From positions 50,590,844-50,654,843 of the forward strand of contig NC_029518.1 of NCBI RefSeq assembly GCF_001577835.2: DNA of 64,000 bases, read 5' to 3'. Numbering within the stretch: the first letter of the stretch is position 1; every line of letters begins with the position of its first letter. Both the position numbers and the translations under genes were made by a program. Source of the DNA: Coturnix japonica (lineage: Eukaryota; Chordata; Aves; Galliformes; Phasianidae). Of this stretch, positions 36,069-47,064 are shown piece after piece. Under the pieces are notes generated by a model. It did no database searches, was not told the DNA's origin, and saw nothing but the letters and a program-made list of their open reading frames with translations.

Positions 36069-38657
36069 GTGGTTCAGAAAAGCTTTTCAGTGTTAAAATT
36101 TTCAGATAAAATCAGATTTACTGGTTATTCAATTCATCATTCAACATCCCGTTGTTCCAAAACATGCAGCATTTCTTTCTGTTATGTAAATGTTTCTGCA
36201 GTACGTAATGCCACACTGAACTATAAATAACATGTAAAGACTGCTGGAGGAATTACTGTGTGGTGTTAACCCACTGGTAATCTTTGAGACAGTTGCCATA
36301 CTTCTGTTTGGGAATTTGCAGCAAGATGTATCTCCCCAAGTCTTTCCACAGTTGATGGAATTATGTGCATGCATAAAGGGCAAGAATAATGGCTACTTGT
36401 TATATGAAATAAAAGTGATATTTTTTTTGTACCGAAAAAAAACCAAAAACAACTAATAATCTATTTTTGTTTTTACTCTACAGTCTTTTAAAAAGAATAG
36501 CTAAGCTGATTTAAATTAAATTTTACAAAGCATATGCTCCTGGGCAGAAATCTTATAAATCTACTTTCAGCCCAAAGCACATTTTTATGGCTCTGCAACA
36601 ATAAACCACTCAGAACAGGGATTCCACTGGAATTGCTTACAGAATATAGTAGCACGAAAGGTATTATTACTATAAAGCTTTGTCGTAATGTTTGAATTTA
36701 GTTGACAGAACCAGCAGGGTTATTTTTATTTAGTTTGACCTCTTGTCACTAGGTCTCACTAGAATCTTACGCTACAGAGGATAAAACAGCCAGAAATTCA
36801 AACCAGAGTAATGATTAAAATAATAAAGTGGAGGCCAGAGTGTCTCAGTGCTATAATACATTTGATACATGAATACTGCTGTACTGAATGTACTGGCGCA
36901 GGGAAAATGTGAAAGAATTAAAGCATTTGTAAGGTAAGTTCTCATTCTTCAACAGTGAAAAGCCAAGGTGATCTGGATGTGGCTTTATTACAAATTTAAT
37001 TTCACAGATGCTTGCTAGCTTAGTTTGCAAAATAGGGCAATCTGTTTGATGGTTACACAACCTAAGTGCTGCGTGGCAATGCAGAAATATACCAAGAGGA
37101 TAATAGGTGGCAAGGAGAGGTGACAGAAGCAACAGAAAATAATAGAAACGGAAACAGAAAGTACGAAAACTTTGTAGAAGTCTGGGCACTATCACATGAT
37201 TATGCAAAGTGCTTGTTTAAAGACATGTGAAAGCTGATTGCTATTGAAATGAAACATTTACATAAATACTTCCCCATACAGATGTCTCTGTGTCCTTTGG
37301 GTAAGGTGCCAGGTTATTTAATGACCTAGTTACTCTTGTACCAAATCCAAGGTATAGTCTCTATTTCACATGGGAGAAATGGGTTGACGTTTAGAGCTGG
37401 GAGATCTTTTTCTGCTTTATCTAATGAAAGCATTTTTGTCTGCCTCTTGTGAGGGGGTTCTGGTCATGTGTAAGAGGATGACAGAAGGAAAATGTAGACT
37501 GTGTGGCTGTATTCAATAATCTCCTATGCTTGCTAGTCCCTAAATCAGAAACAGCACAACTGATAAAGCTCCAAGTATCATCAGCAGCAGCTTGAATACA
37601 AAAAGCCTGTCCTTCATCTGAAATACAGCATATCGCTGCTTTGGTCTCAGCATACCACTGTAGTCAAGACCAGACAACGTGCATTTTTCTCCTGTAATCC
37701 TTGCTACATATAAAGAAAAGCATGGAAATAGGATGTAATTCACCCTAAGCAATGTCTTTGAGATAATAAAAGGTAAACATATGACAGCAATTAAATTCAA
37801 TTAAGGAGATACATTTGGAGAAGCTTACGTGTGTTTTTGGAAATTAAAGGAGTGAGAAGAGGGTGTTATAGGGTCTTATAGAGGAAGCTGAGGTGCATGG
37901 AAAGGTGTGCTTTTGAGGGAGAAATATCAGTTTTTACTAGAAAGCTGGATTCTGATAGTTATGTGATATGAATTAGGAGAGAGGCAACTGCATTTTCTGG
38001 AATCACTGCTGATTTGAATAGGTGCAACTGGGATGACAGGAAGGAGCATTTTCTTAGCTACATGTCTGCAGATCCTTTCAAACTGTCAAGAAAATGAAGA
38101 TGGCACAAGAGACTGGCAAATAATTCTCAGAAATGATGCACTGATGCCATATCCTTAACTGAGAACCAGGACAGATCATAGGGTCAACCTGTCCTCAGGC
38201 AAAAGAGCAGGAAAGGAGATGAGAAGGGCTGCCAATCATGCATGCATCTGTGGTAGCTTCCTTGAACAGCTTTCCTTTCTTTTATTTCAAAGAGCTCTGA
38301 AGTATCCTGCAGCAGTAATGGTTAAACAACACATCTGTGATGCAGGAGAGCTGCTTAGCTATAGCTCTTCCTTAACTACTACTAAAGACATGTATCTGTG
38401 AAATGAGTGGATGAATGGTGGAAAAGGAAGAGGATGACCAGTGCCTGCAGGATGAAGTCCTAGTCCTTCACAAGCCAGTTCTGTTTTCCTGATCAGTGAG
38501 CCAAAGAGAAGTGTTGGTTGGATGGAAACTTCATCTACCCATGGATGACAATTTAAAACTGACTCCAGCCAGTGGGATTTCTCTCAGTCCTTGCCATCAG
38601 GTTGTTACAGTCTCATTTTAAATATCTCTATTGCTTTATATGTTTCCAGCTTTCAGT
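36069..38657. other. Unique sequence, no gene seen
   Basis: No open frame above 118 codons and nothing recognisable in those present. No interspersed repeat recognised. Confidence 0.5.
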
Positions 38658-38683
38658 AAAAAAAAAAAAAAAAAAAAAAAAAA
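38658..38683 (+). repeat. Poly(A) run of 26
   Basis: An uninterrupted run of 26 A. I looked for a processed pseudogene upstream and for matching target duplications on each side and found neither, so I call it a simple repeat. Confidence 0.85.
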
Positions 38684-41600
38684 GGCAAAGAGAAGACATG
38701 CTACAGAGCAATTTTAAAAATTTTTTTAAGTGTATTATTTGACCACCTTGGAGGTGATGTTGGTTGTGCTGAGTAAAAGGGAAAATTCAGAGCTTGGCTC
38801 AAGTTAATAATACATGCAGCCAGAATGTGAAATCTAAACCACAAGTTATTCAAGCTATTCAGACTCCTCAACATGCAGACTTACCCTCAGAGCCAACAAA
38901 CTTTTGCATGATTTCTAATATCCCCAGTTCTATTTAGGAACTGATATGAAAATGCTATGTAGGTAAACATATTCCCTTTTGATATTGACAGATTTCAAAA
39001 AATGTTCTGGTCCCTCAGCATGTTTATTTTATTTCTAACATGTATTGAAATGTCTGCAAGTGCTTTTTCCTGGAGTGGATTTCTTCGGATCCTTGGCACA
39101 GCTGTTTTTTCATATGTGTTCTACAAGCTTAAAATGCAAAGCCTTGAGACTCTTGTTCTTCTGTGTGTACGTAAGGTTCATCCTCTGACACTAGGGAAAA
39201 ACTCTGCCATGAATCTAAATTTGTAAAGCTTTTTTTGATACTTTCAAGAAGTACTGAGATCATCTACTATGCTTAAAGACAGTGAATGAGTGTCTGAAAA
39301 ACAAGCATTTGCAATCTCTCCAGCTCGTTGTAACTGTTGCTCAGAATATTAAGTCCCCTTTAGGAATATGATTTATGTTGCAGACATTCCCACTGTTTCT
39401 GGTATGAGAAATTATGTAAAATACATACTTAGCCATTTGCCCCAGACTTTCTCCTAGTTTTTTCTCTATGTACTCCTCTCTTTGTCTCAGAGAATGCCTC
39501 ACCTTAACTGGCTTTTGCCAGAAATCAGCAAAGCACTGGCAAAGTCATGGTGTAGCAGATCAGCATCTGGGCTTTGATCTGCCATTGATATTTTTAATGG
39601 CAGTAGCGGGGCAAAGACAGTGTTTTGCCTTATTCAGTAGAGCAACAGGGAAAACCAGTATCAGACAAAGAAAGCACAGAAGTTTAACTTTTTGGCTTGA
39701 AATCCTGATGAATAATATGTGTTTCATGATACTTGCGGGTTGTGTCCTCTGCAGCACGCTGTATTGCTTTCTCTTCCCTCCCTCCGTCTGGCTGCAGCTT
39801 GATAAGAAAGAGTAACACTAATCTTTGAATCATTAGTATTTAGTAACCTGTTTCACCTCATGGATTCCAATGTCTTTGAGAATCTTAAAGAGAAATGAAC
39901 ATGTACTTCAAGCTCCACTTGGTGCATGAAGGTCGGATTGCATTTCTGCAAAATAGAAGGAAGGAGAATGAGGCAGAGCAACAAAGACATCTTACAAATG
40001 AACTCTCACAAAAATGTTGTTTCCTTGTCTGTAAGAAACGACTGTGATGTGAAACTGGTTTAGAGGGAAGGCCCAGAGGTTTATTCATTCAGCAGATTTT
40101 GGCATAGAAGTCCTGGCCCAGGTACAAGAATAACCCACGCCTTACTTGAAAGAAATGGCAGCCTTGGGCAGGCCTGGTGTCCAAGTAACCACTGCCTGTC
40201 AGAACAGCTTCCTGGATCCCCAGACAAAAATGTTTCTGAGTTCACCCCAGGGACAGGGCTTTTTCCAACTCTTTGGCCGTACAAAAATGCAGATACATAG
40301 CCATCTTTCCTCATCTTGAGTCAAGTACAGGACAGCACGGATATGCTCCCTCATCAAACCTCACTTTGTAGAACATGACCTATTAAAACTGCTGAAGTGT
40401 AGAGGATGCCTGCCTGCTGGTTCCAGTAGCTCTCCTTGCAGATGTTGAATGTAAGCAGTACTTGAGTGCACTTGTTCAAGCCAGTCTGTCTTTCTTTCTG
40501 TACTGTCTTGGAGATGAGGGCATCAGCTTAAGTCAGCCTTTCCTAAGGATGACGCTAAAAGGAATTACTCCACAATCCTTAGACTTTCCTAGCTGTAATA
40601 TAAAAATAAACATAAAGCATCACACTAGGGGTGCCATGAGAGCAGGCAGTTGCATTTCAGTGGTAAATGTCATGAGGCTGATCTTAGCAGGAGAGAGTGC
40701 TGGCTGAGGGTCTGCAAGCTTGTGCTCCTGTAGAAAGGCTTTTTCTCAGCACTGATGTGCAAGGAGCTCCAGGAGAATATTTTATTCCTTTTCTAGTCCT
40801 GAATGAACCAGAAGCCTGCAGGCTCTGAATGTATTTCTGAAGAAGATTGCCTGGCTTTTCTTCCTTTTACAAAATAAAACCTCATCAGAATTTCCATCTT
40901 GCAGGAAATGGCTATTTTCATTTTTCATTATAACTTGAATCATCTAAAAGAGAATACTAAAATTCCCTAGGAGACAGAAATGTTGAGTTTGGCCAACTTT
41001 GTTCACCTTTCACACTCCAGCCTCTGCAGCAGCTAAGGCAGAGAAACTGCAAAGAATAACATTTATTGCTGCACTTTTCATTCATTCCAGAACAACCTCC
41101 TTTTGTGCAATGGCTGAAAGAAAAAGTCTATATCAGAAAAGTGAGTGACCAAGTAGCTAGTGACATTACGACAAAGCATGTGAGCAATGGATTACATTTA
41201 AGTGGCTATCCCTACTTTTGGTGTTGCTTCATCCCTTTTGAGCACCAGTTTTCATGTGCTTAACCTTTCTGTTTGGGTATGTATCACGCTTTTGGAACAG
41301 CACTTTGAAAGCACTCTGTATAATATAAAGGGATAAGACCTCCAATTAGGTTGAGAAATTTCTGAGATGTATCAGTGATACATTGGTTTCAGCTACCCAG
41401 TATGAGCTTATTGCTGATTTTGTATTCACCTGAGCTTGGCTTTTGTGTTCAGTGGAAAGGGTGAGTGTTAATTATTTACACTACTATAAATATTTAATTG
41501 CTATGATATGTGGTTTGCAGTCCCATTATCATTCAGAGCAGTGGAATGGCTCCTGCTACAACAGACACAAAATGGGATGAGACTGAAATGAAGGCTGTTC

Positions 41601-42631
41601 AACACTGGCCTGTATGGGAGGCAGTGGTAAATCCTGGTTTAGCAGCCCTCTGATATCTTCAGTTTTGTGTACGTCACTTTGTGAGCAAACACTATGCGTG
41701 GCCATGCTATTACTGTGTACTAAAATAATAAAGCATGAAGATGGATAGTACCAAGTCTGATTTACTGTTTGTCCCCTGGTAACTGCAAAGTCCCATCTCA
41801 TGTCCTATATAGGCCCTAGCACTAAGTAGTTTCATCATTCTAGCAGTGTCTCCAGCCTCCGTGGGATGATATTGTACTTACTTACAGTCAGGCCCATAAG
41901 CAACTTCCTTCCAACCTGTTTTTCCATGATTTGACTTTGCAAGTAAATTTTATTCTGCCCTGGGATCTGGAGCTCAGGTGAATTCCCAGATTTGGATGTG
42001 AAAGGGAATGCTGCTGTTAATCAACTTTTGCAGTGGTATCTTAAGTGCAAATTGTCTAGACTTTGAAGCATCCATCAGACTGAGTAACCACTCTTAGGTA
42101 CATTCTGTTATGACATTGCTGGTTTGTCCTAGTTTCAGTATAAACTAGTGTAAAAATAATGGAATTTTAATGGCTTACAAGTGAAACCATTAACTGAGCT
42201 AACATTTGTGGGAGCCACCAGACAATGACATCTAACTTCATCAGAGTGTATGTATTCTGGTGGATCTGAATGGAGGTTTTTTTAATGACTTGCAAAATAC
42301 TAACTTACGATGTTCCTTATCACTGGTTCATGGAAGTAGACCAGATTTATAACAGTAACGCTGCTCTTGGTTATACATATTTAGTGTGGTTTTCCTTTAA
42401 CTCAGAAAACTCTCTCTGCTACTGTAATCCGAGTGGTTAACTGAGAATTTTGTTTTAAAGTTTCAGTATGCCTCAAAAAATTTAAAATGAAATTTTAAAA
42501 ATAATTAAAAACATTACATGATAAAAAGAAACTCTCATCTCCTCCTCCGTTTCACTGTTCTTTCTGAATTAATACATTAGATCTTTTATTCTTATAGATT
42601 AGAGCTTACTTCTTTAGGGCCACAAAGTTAT
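38684..42631. other. Unique sequence, no gene seen
   Basis: Open frames up to 115 codons (39468-39815) have no recognised domain. No repeats identified. Confidence 0.5.
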
Positions 42632-43079
42632 CAGGGCTCTGGAGCACCTGCCCTATTAAGACAGCCTGAGGGAGCTGGGCTTGTTCAGCGTGGAGAAAAG
42701 AAGGCTGCGGGGTGACCTCATTGCAGCCTTTCAGTACTTAAAGGGTACCTATAATCAGGAGGGGAGTAAACACTTTGAAAAGGCCAATAACAGTAGGACA
42801 AGGGGAAATGGTTTTAAGTTGAAAGAGAGAAGATTTGGGTTGGATGTTAGGGGGAAGGAGAGTGGTGAGGTCCTGGAACAGGCTGCTCAGGGATGTTGTG
42901 GATGCCCCATCTCTGGAGGTATTCAAGGCCAGGTTGGATGGGGCCCTGGGCAACCTGATCTAATAAACGTGGAAGTTTGGTAGCTCTGCCAGGCAGGGGG
43001 TTGGAGCTTCATGATCCTTGACATCCCTTCCAACCCAGGCCATTCTGTGATTCTGTGATTCTGTGATTCTGTGATTCTT
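42632..43079 (+). mobile_element. CR1 LINE, 3' UTR copy of about 450 bases, well preserved
   Basis: It starts at AGGGCTCTGGAGCACCTGCC. It carries GAGGGAGCTGGGCTTGTTCA, then GACCTCATTGCAGCC, AGGACAAGGGGAAATGGTTT, CTGGAGGTATTCAAGGCCAG and GGTTGGAGCTTCATGATCCT. It ends with CATCCCTTCCAACC and four tandem ATTCTGTG-type units. It is the best-preserved CR1 here, of the galloanseran CR1-B/F-like type (from memory). An internal loss of about 10 bases, where fresh copies have a TTCTTTAC-type stretch, lies near 42855. The 100-codon open frame across it (42681-42983) is not a protein gene. Confidence 0.94.
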
Positions 43080-44687
43080 TATCAACCCTTACTTTCCTAT
43101 GGGACAGAAGGAAAAATTGGAATTTCAATTTGGCTCAAGTTTTTTGACCTAAATAGAAATAGAAAGTTCAAAAGCAGTCATCGCAGGGTGTGTGTTCACT
43201 AACATTATGGTTTTTGATTAGAAGAACATTGTTTCACAGTGCGAGGTCCAGATGTTTTTGATGGGAGACAGAACATTCCATGGTCCCTTTTGAACAAAGC
43301 GCATGCAACAGGAGCACTGCCCAAATCCATCTACCTATATGAGTTCAGTTGAAAGCCAGGTTTCATGCTTATAGCATCTATATCATTGTGCTTATTCACA
43401 TCATAGAAAGGGCCACTCTGGGGCCTTTTGTGTATGTACTGAAAACATTTGTGCCTTCAGTAGCTAGTAAATGTTATATAATATCACATCAAGCTATGTC
43501 ACATGATGCAACATTGCATAAAGCTATTAGTTTTGTCCCTTGAGATCATGGAGAATAAAAATTAGGTTTAAATTGCTCCCTTCATACTTGAAATATCCCA
43601 AAGCACTTTTTGAACTAAATGTATGAATTATATGAAGGAAAGCATAGTGGGTATTATGTAATCAGTAATGTCCTGGACACTACAGCAGATACAGGCTTCT
43701 GCTTTCTTTGCAAAAGAAGAATTCATGGTCTGAGGCATATATGCTGTGTTCACAAGCTCCACATGCAGCTGGCAATAAAAATTATTAGGAATTCGTTCTG
43801 TCATTTTCACTATTAAAATTGGAATGGATACTATGGTCAGATCTGAGTATTTTTATACATATTCAAAACATAGCAATTATCTGGGAGCTGCTGCATCATT
43901 AATACATTGTGTACCAGCTCCATAATTTAATATTATATATTATATTTTAGAGCTATAAGTCATTTATAGCTGGAGTTTACAAACAACCTCTTTGTCATAG
44001 TCTACGGTGCAATGATGCCAGGGAAAGGAGATAAATATAAAGTTTAACAACTCGGATTGATAAAGTCAAATTAAAATTTCTGAAATACAGTTCCCTTTAC
44101 CTCTGTCCCAGAAGATATTTTAGCATTCAGTTTCTGCAGGGAGAACTGAATTCCATGAGCTGTAGGATTTATCAGAACTTTCTTCTTATGTTTCTTATGT
44201 GTGGTTCCTCTAGTGTCTGATGGACAAATGCTGAAGTCTTGTCCTCTGCAATGTCAAAAAATTAGCATTTCTATTTTCTGACATTTTCAGAAAACAAAAA
44301 AACACAAAAAATAACCCACAAAAAACGTACATCATTGCTATTTCAGAAATGTCTGCTCTGTCAGCTTTGTCTGAAGCTGTTTGCAGTTCCAAATGGTTTG
44401 TGAGACCTCTGACAGCTAACCACGTGGTGCAGGAGCCTTTATCTTGGTGCCTTGGAAATCGAGTCCTAAGATGATATGGCACAAATCTATTAAATCAATT
44501 ACTGAAGGGTCAGATGAAGGTTCCATCTAACCTGGTTTGTTTTCTTCAACACAGAACCTAAGTATATGATTCAGAAACAGTAGCAATGAGACAAAATTGA
44601 GTGGCAAGTCCCTCAGAATAAGACGTTTCTTTTCCAGATACTTGTCAGTTTTCCTGGATAACTCATCTAAATTGCAGTTGGTTTGTC
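43080..44687. other. Unique AT-rich sequence, no gene seen
   Basis: Short frames only. No repeat recognised apart from AT-rich stretches near 43930. Confidence 0.5.
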
Positions 44688-44708
44688 TTTTTTTTTTTTT
44701 TTTTTTTT
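44688..44708. repeat. Poly(T) run of about 21
   Basis: A homopolymer tract. On the minus strand it is a poly(A), but no retroposed gene body was seen to its left. Confidence 0.8.
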
Positions 44709-45414
44709 AAACCTGACTTCTGTAATCCAGGGTAACTTCCATTTTTTTTTGGTTCAGTTTACCCTGAAGTTCTACAACAAGCAATTTAAAGGCTATTTTC
44801 TTCCATAAAATGCATTTGTGGGTATTTTGTCAGGATGTAGCCTTAAGTGTTCTTTTGCTGCTGGAGGAAAAAACCTTTGCCTTGAAAGCTGACATATGCA
44901 GATTGATCCAGCATTCAGTATGGCTCTAGCTTACAAGGGAGCAACAGTAAGTGCACTCATCAGACACAATTCAAGTAGGTGAATGTCCAGTTTTCTTTAA
45001 TAAAGATGATGTATCAATAAAAATAATTTACTTTTTGCTTATGCCTATCCTAACTGATTTTGTATGTATGATAAATACAGCTTGGTTTGCTGCCAGGTAT
45101 TCTGGATGAGCAATACAAGCAATAGCTTTGTAGTCAGGGTTGTTATAGTGCCATCTATTACCGCTATCGATATTGCAGAGGCACTCTTTAACTTTAGGAG
45201 TTTATATTTAGACTAATCAGAAGCATAAATAGGAATGTAGGAGTGGCAAAAGCAGGGTAATGGTTACAACAAAAACAACCTCACAGAGTTCATTAGTGCA
45301 TAATCATATATAATTTATTCTCCCTTGTTCCTGGTCAGGCAATAATGGCTTTGGTGGTTCCTTTTTTGTACTTATAAAACTCCACTAATGACACTAAGAA
45401 AGGAGAATTTTAGG
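44709..45414. other. Unique sequence, no gene seen
   Basis: Nothing identified. Confidence 0.5.
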
Positions 45415-45748
45415 ATGGTCATGAGGGAGGCCTCATGGCAGACTACAGCTCCTTACAAGGAGCAGGGGGGCAGTGCTGAGCTCTGCTTTCTGGTGACAGC
45501 AATGGGGCAAAAATAAACAGCATGGAGATGTGTTATGGGAGGGTCAAGTTGGTGTTGGTAAAAGGTTCTTCACCAGAAGGCTGTGGGCACAGCACAGGCT
45601 CCCCAAGCTGCTGGAGTTCCAGAAGCATTTGGATAGCGCTTTCTAACATAGGGTTTGGATTTTGGGTGTTTGTGTATGGAGCCAGGAGCTGGCCTTGATG
45701 ATCTTCATGGGTCCCTTCCAACTTGGGATATTCTCTGAGTCTGTGAGA
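45415..45748 (+). mobile_element. CR1 LINE 3' UTR copy, about 330 bases
   Basis: It includes CTACAGCTCCTTACAAGGAG, CAGTGCTGAGCTCTGCTTTC, TGGTGACAGC, AAAAGGTTCTTCACCAGAAG and ACAGGCTCCCCAAGCTGCTG. It ends with GCCTTGATGATCTTCATGGG, TCCCTTCCAACTTGGGATAT and a decayed TTCTCTGAGTCTGTG tail. It is a different CR1 subfamily from the 42632 copy and more diverged. Confidence 0.9.
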
Positions 45749-46893
45749 CGAGGGAAGTCCAGCATATTTCAGGAAAGCTTAGAATTTAGGATTCAGACTA
45801 TTTCATTTAGGAATTCAGAGTACATTTCAAAGGTTTCCTGTTTGTGAGGAGACTGATATTCCCTAGAGTAGATTCTTTAGTATTTATAAGTTGTTTTAGT
45901 GAAAAACACTGGATTATTTTCCAGAGTGTTTCAGCAGGTGCCTACAAAAATGTTTTAGTGACGGAACAGAAAATGTTTTAGTGAGCTTCTTTGTTCTGTC
46001 CAGTTAATTTAATACAAAGGAGATGTTGGAGAGAGAAGCCAGAACACTAGTAAAGAAAACATCATTACAATTGACAGAACAGGATTCTGACATTATCTGG
46101 ACTTCTGTGTCACAAAATGAGCACCTCTCTGCTGAAACAGTCAACAAGATTTACTCATTGGTTATTTGTGATGCTGGTTTTTAGAGTCCCTCTATGTGTC
46201 CATGAATCGCTGTTTTGAAATGAAAAGTTCATTTCATACAAGACAGCCACAATGCATAGTGGTCTATCAGGAAGATAATGTTTGAAGTTTCCACCTGATA
46301 CGTGCAACTCATAACAGAAGGTGTAAGCATATCGCTTCTACCATATGAAGTCCATAACCATAAGAATAAGGAACCGTACTAATGAGATATGAAGAGCAGA
46401 CTGATGCAATGATGAGCTGTGGGAACAAAAAAGTCACTGAGTGTTATAAAAGTGTTTTTGCTTTCTTTACACAAGTGGGCCCATAACACATAATATACCA
46501 AGTATATCTGCAAAACTGGGTACCAGTTCCAAAGCAGGTTGCTTTTATTGGTCACCATCTCAGCTCCCAGCAAGGAAAATAAATACACTGGCTATGAAAC
46601 CTCTTAAAAATAAAACAAACAAAAACATTTGCTAAATTAATTCCATACTTCATTTTGGCCCTGGAACCTATATAAAGTATTATGATTCATATGCAAATGG
46701 AACTTGTCAAGATGTTAATGCCCCCCTTAGTACAGAGAAATTGATGAAGCGACTTCTTGATAGTTGGGAATTTTTTGGGAAGCCTTTGAAAGGGAAGGAA
46801 ACTGCTTAGGCCTGCTCTTAGGTAACCTGGTTGGGCAACATGAACTCTGCATCTCTTTCTGTTTTTCTGTAGCTTTGTTGACAAATTCATTCT
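45749..46893. other. Unique sequence, no gene seen
   Basis: Nothing identified. Confidence 0.5.
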
Positions 46894-47064
46894 GACGGTG
46901 GCACAGTGGTAGGAATGCCGCTTTGCAACACTGGAGGCCCGGGTTTGAATACCCCCTGTGGCGCAAGTGGTAGAAGTGCTGCTCTGCTACACAGGGGCTC
47001 GAATCCCAGGGGTTGGACTTGATGATCTCTAAGGTCCCTTCCAACCTGTATGAGACTGTGATTA
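46894..47064 (+). mobile_element. Composite SINE: two tRNA-like units plus CR1 3' tail (copy B)
   Basis: It has the same three-part layout as the minus-strand copy at 33144-33322. Unit 1 is CGGTGGCACAGTGGTAGGAA to GCCCGGGTTTGAATACC. Unit 2 is TGTGGCGCAAGTGGTAGAAG to GCTCGAATCCCAGG. The CR1 tail is GGTTGGACTTGATGATCTCT, AAGGTCCCTTCCAACC and TATGAGACTGTGATT. Overall agreement with the other copy is roughly 85-90 per cent by eye. Its first A box (TGGCACAGTGG) still fits consensus, but its first B box is decayed (GGTTTGAATAC). About half the CpG sites of the other copy are lost here, so it looks older. The head is intact, so it is probably full-length. Confidence 0.82.

Noticed and set aside
38658-38683. 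Poly(A) of 26 as the tail of a processed pseudogene
   Set aside because: No gene-like sequence upstream and no flanking direct repeats.
42681-42983. 100-codon open frame
   Set aside because: It lies wholly inside the 3' UTR portion of a CR1 element, which encodes no protein there.
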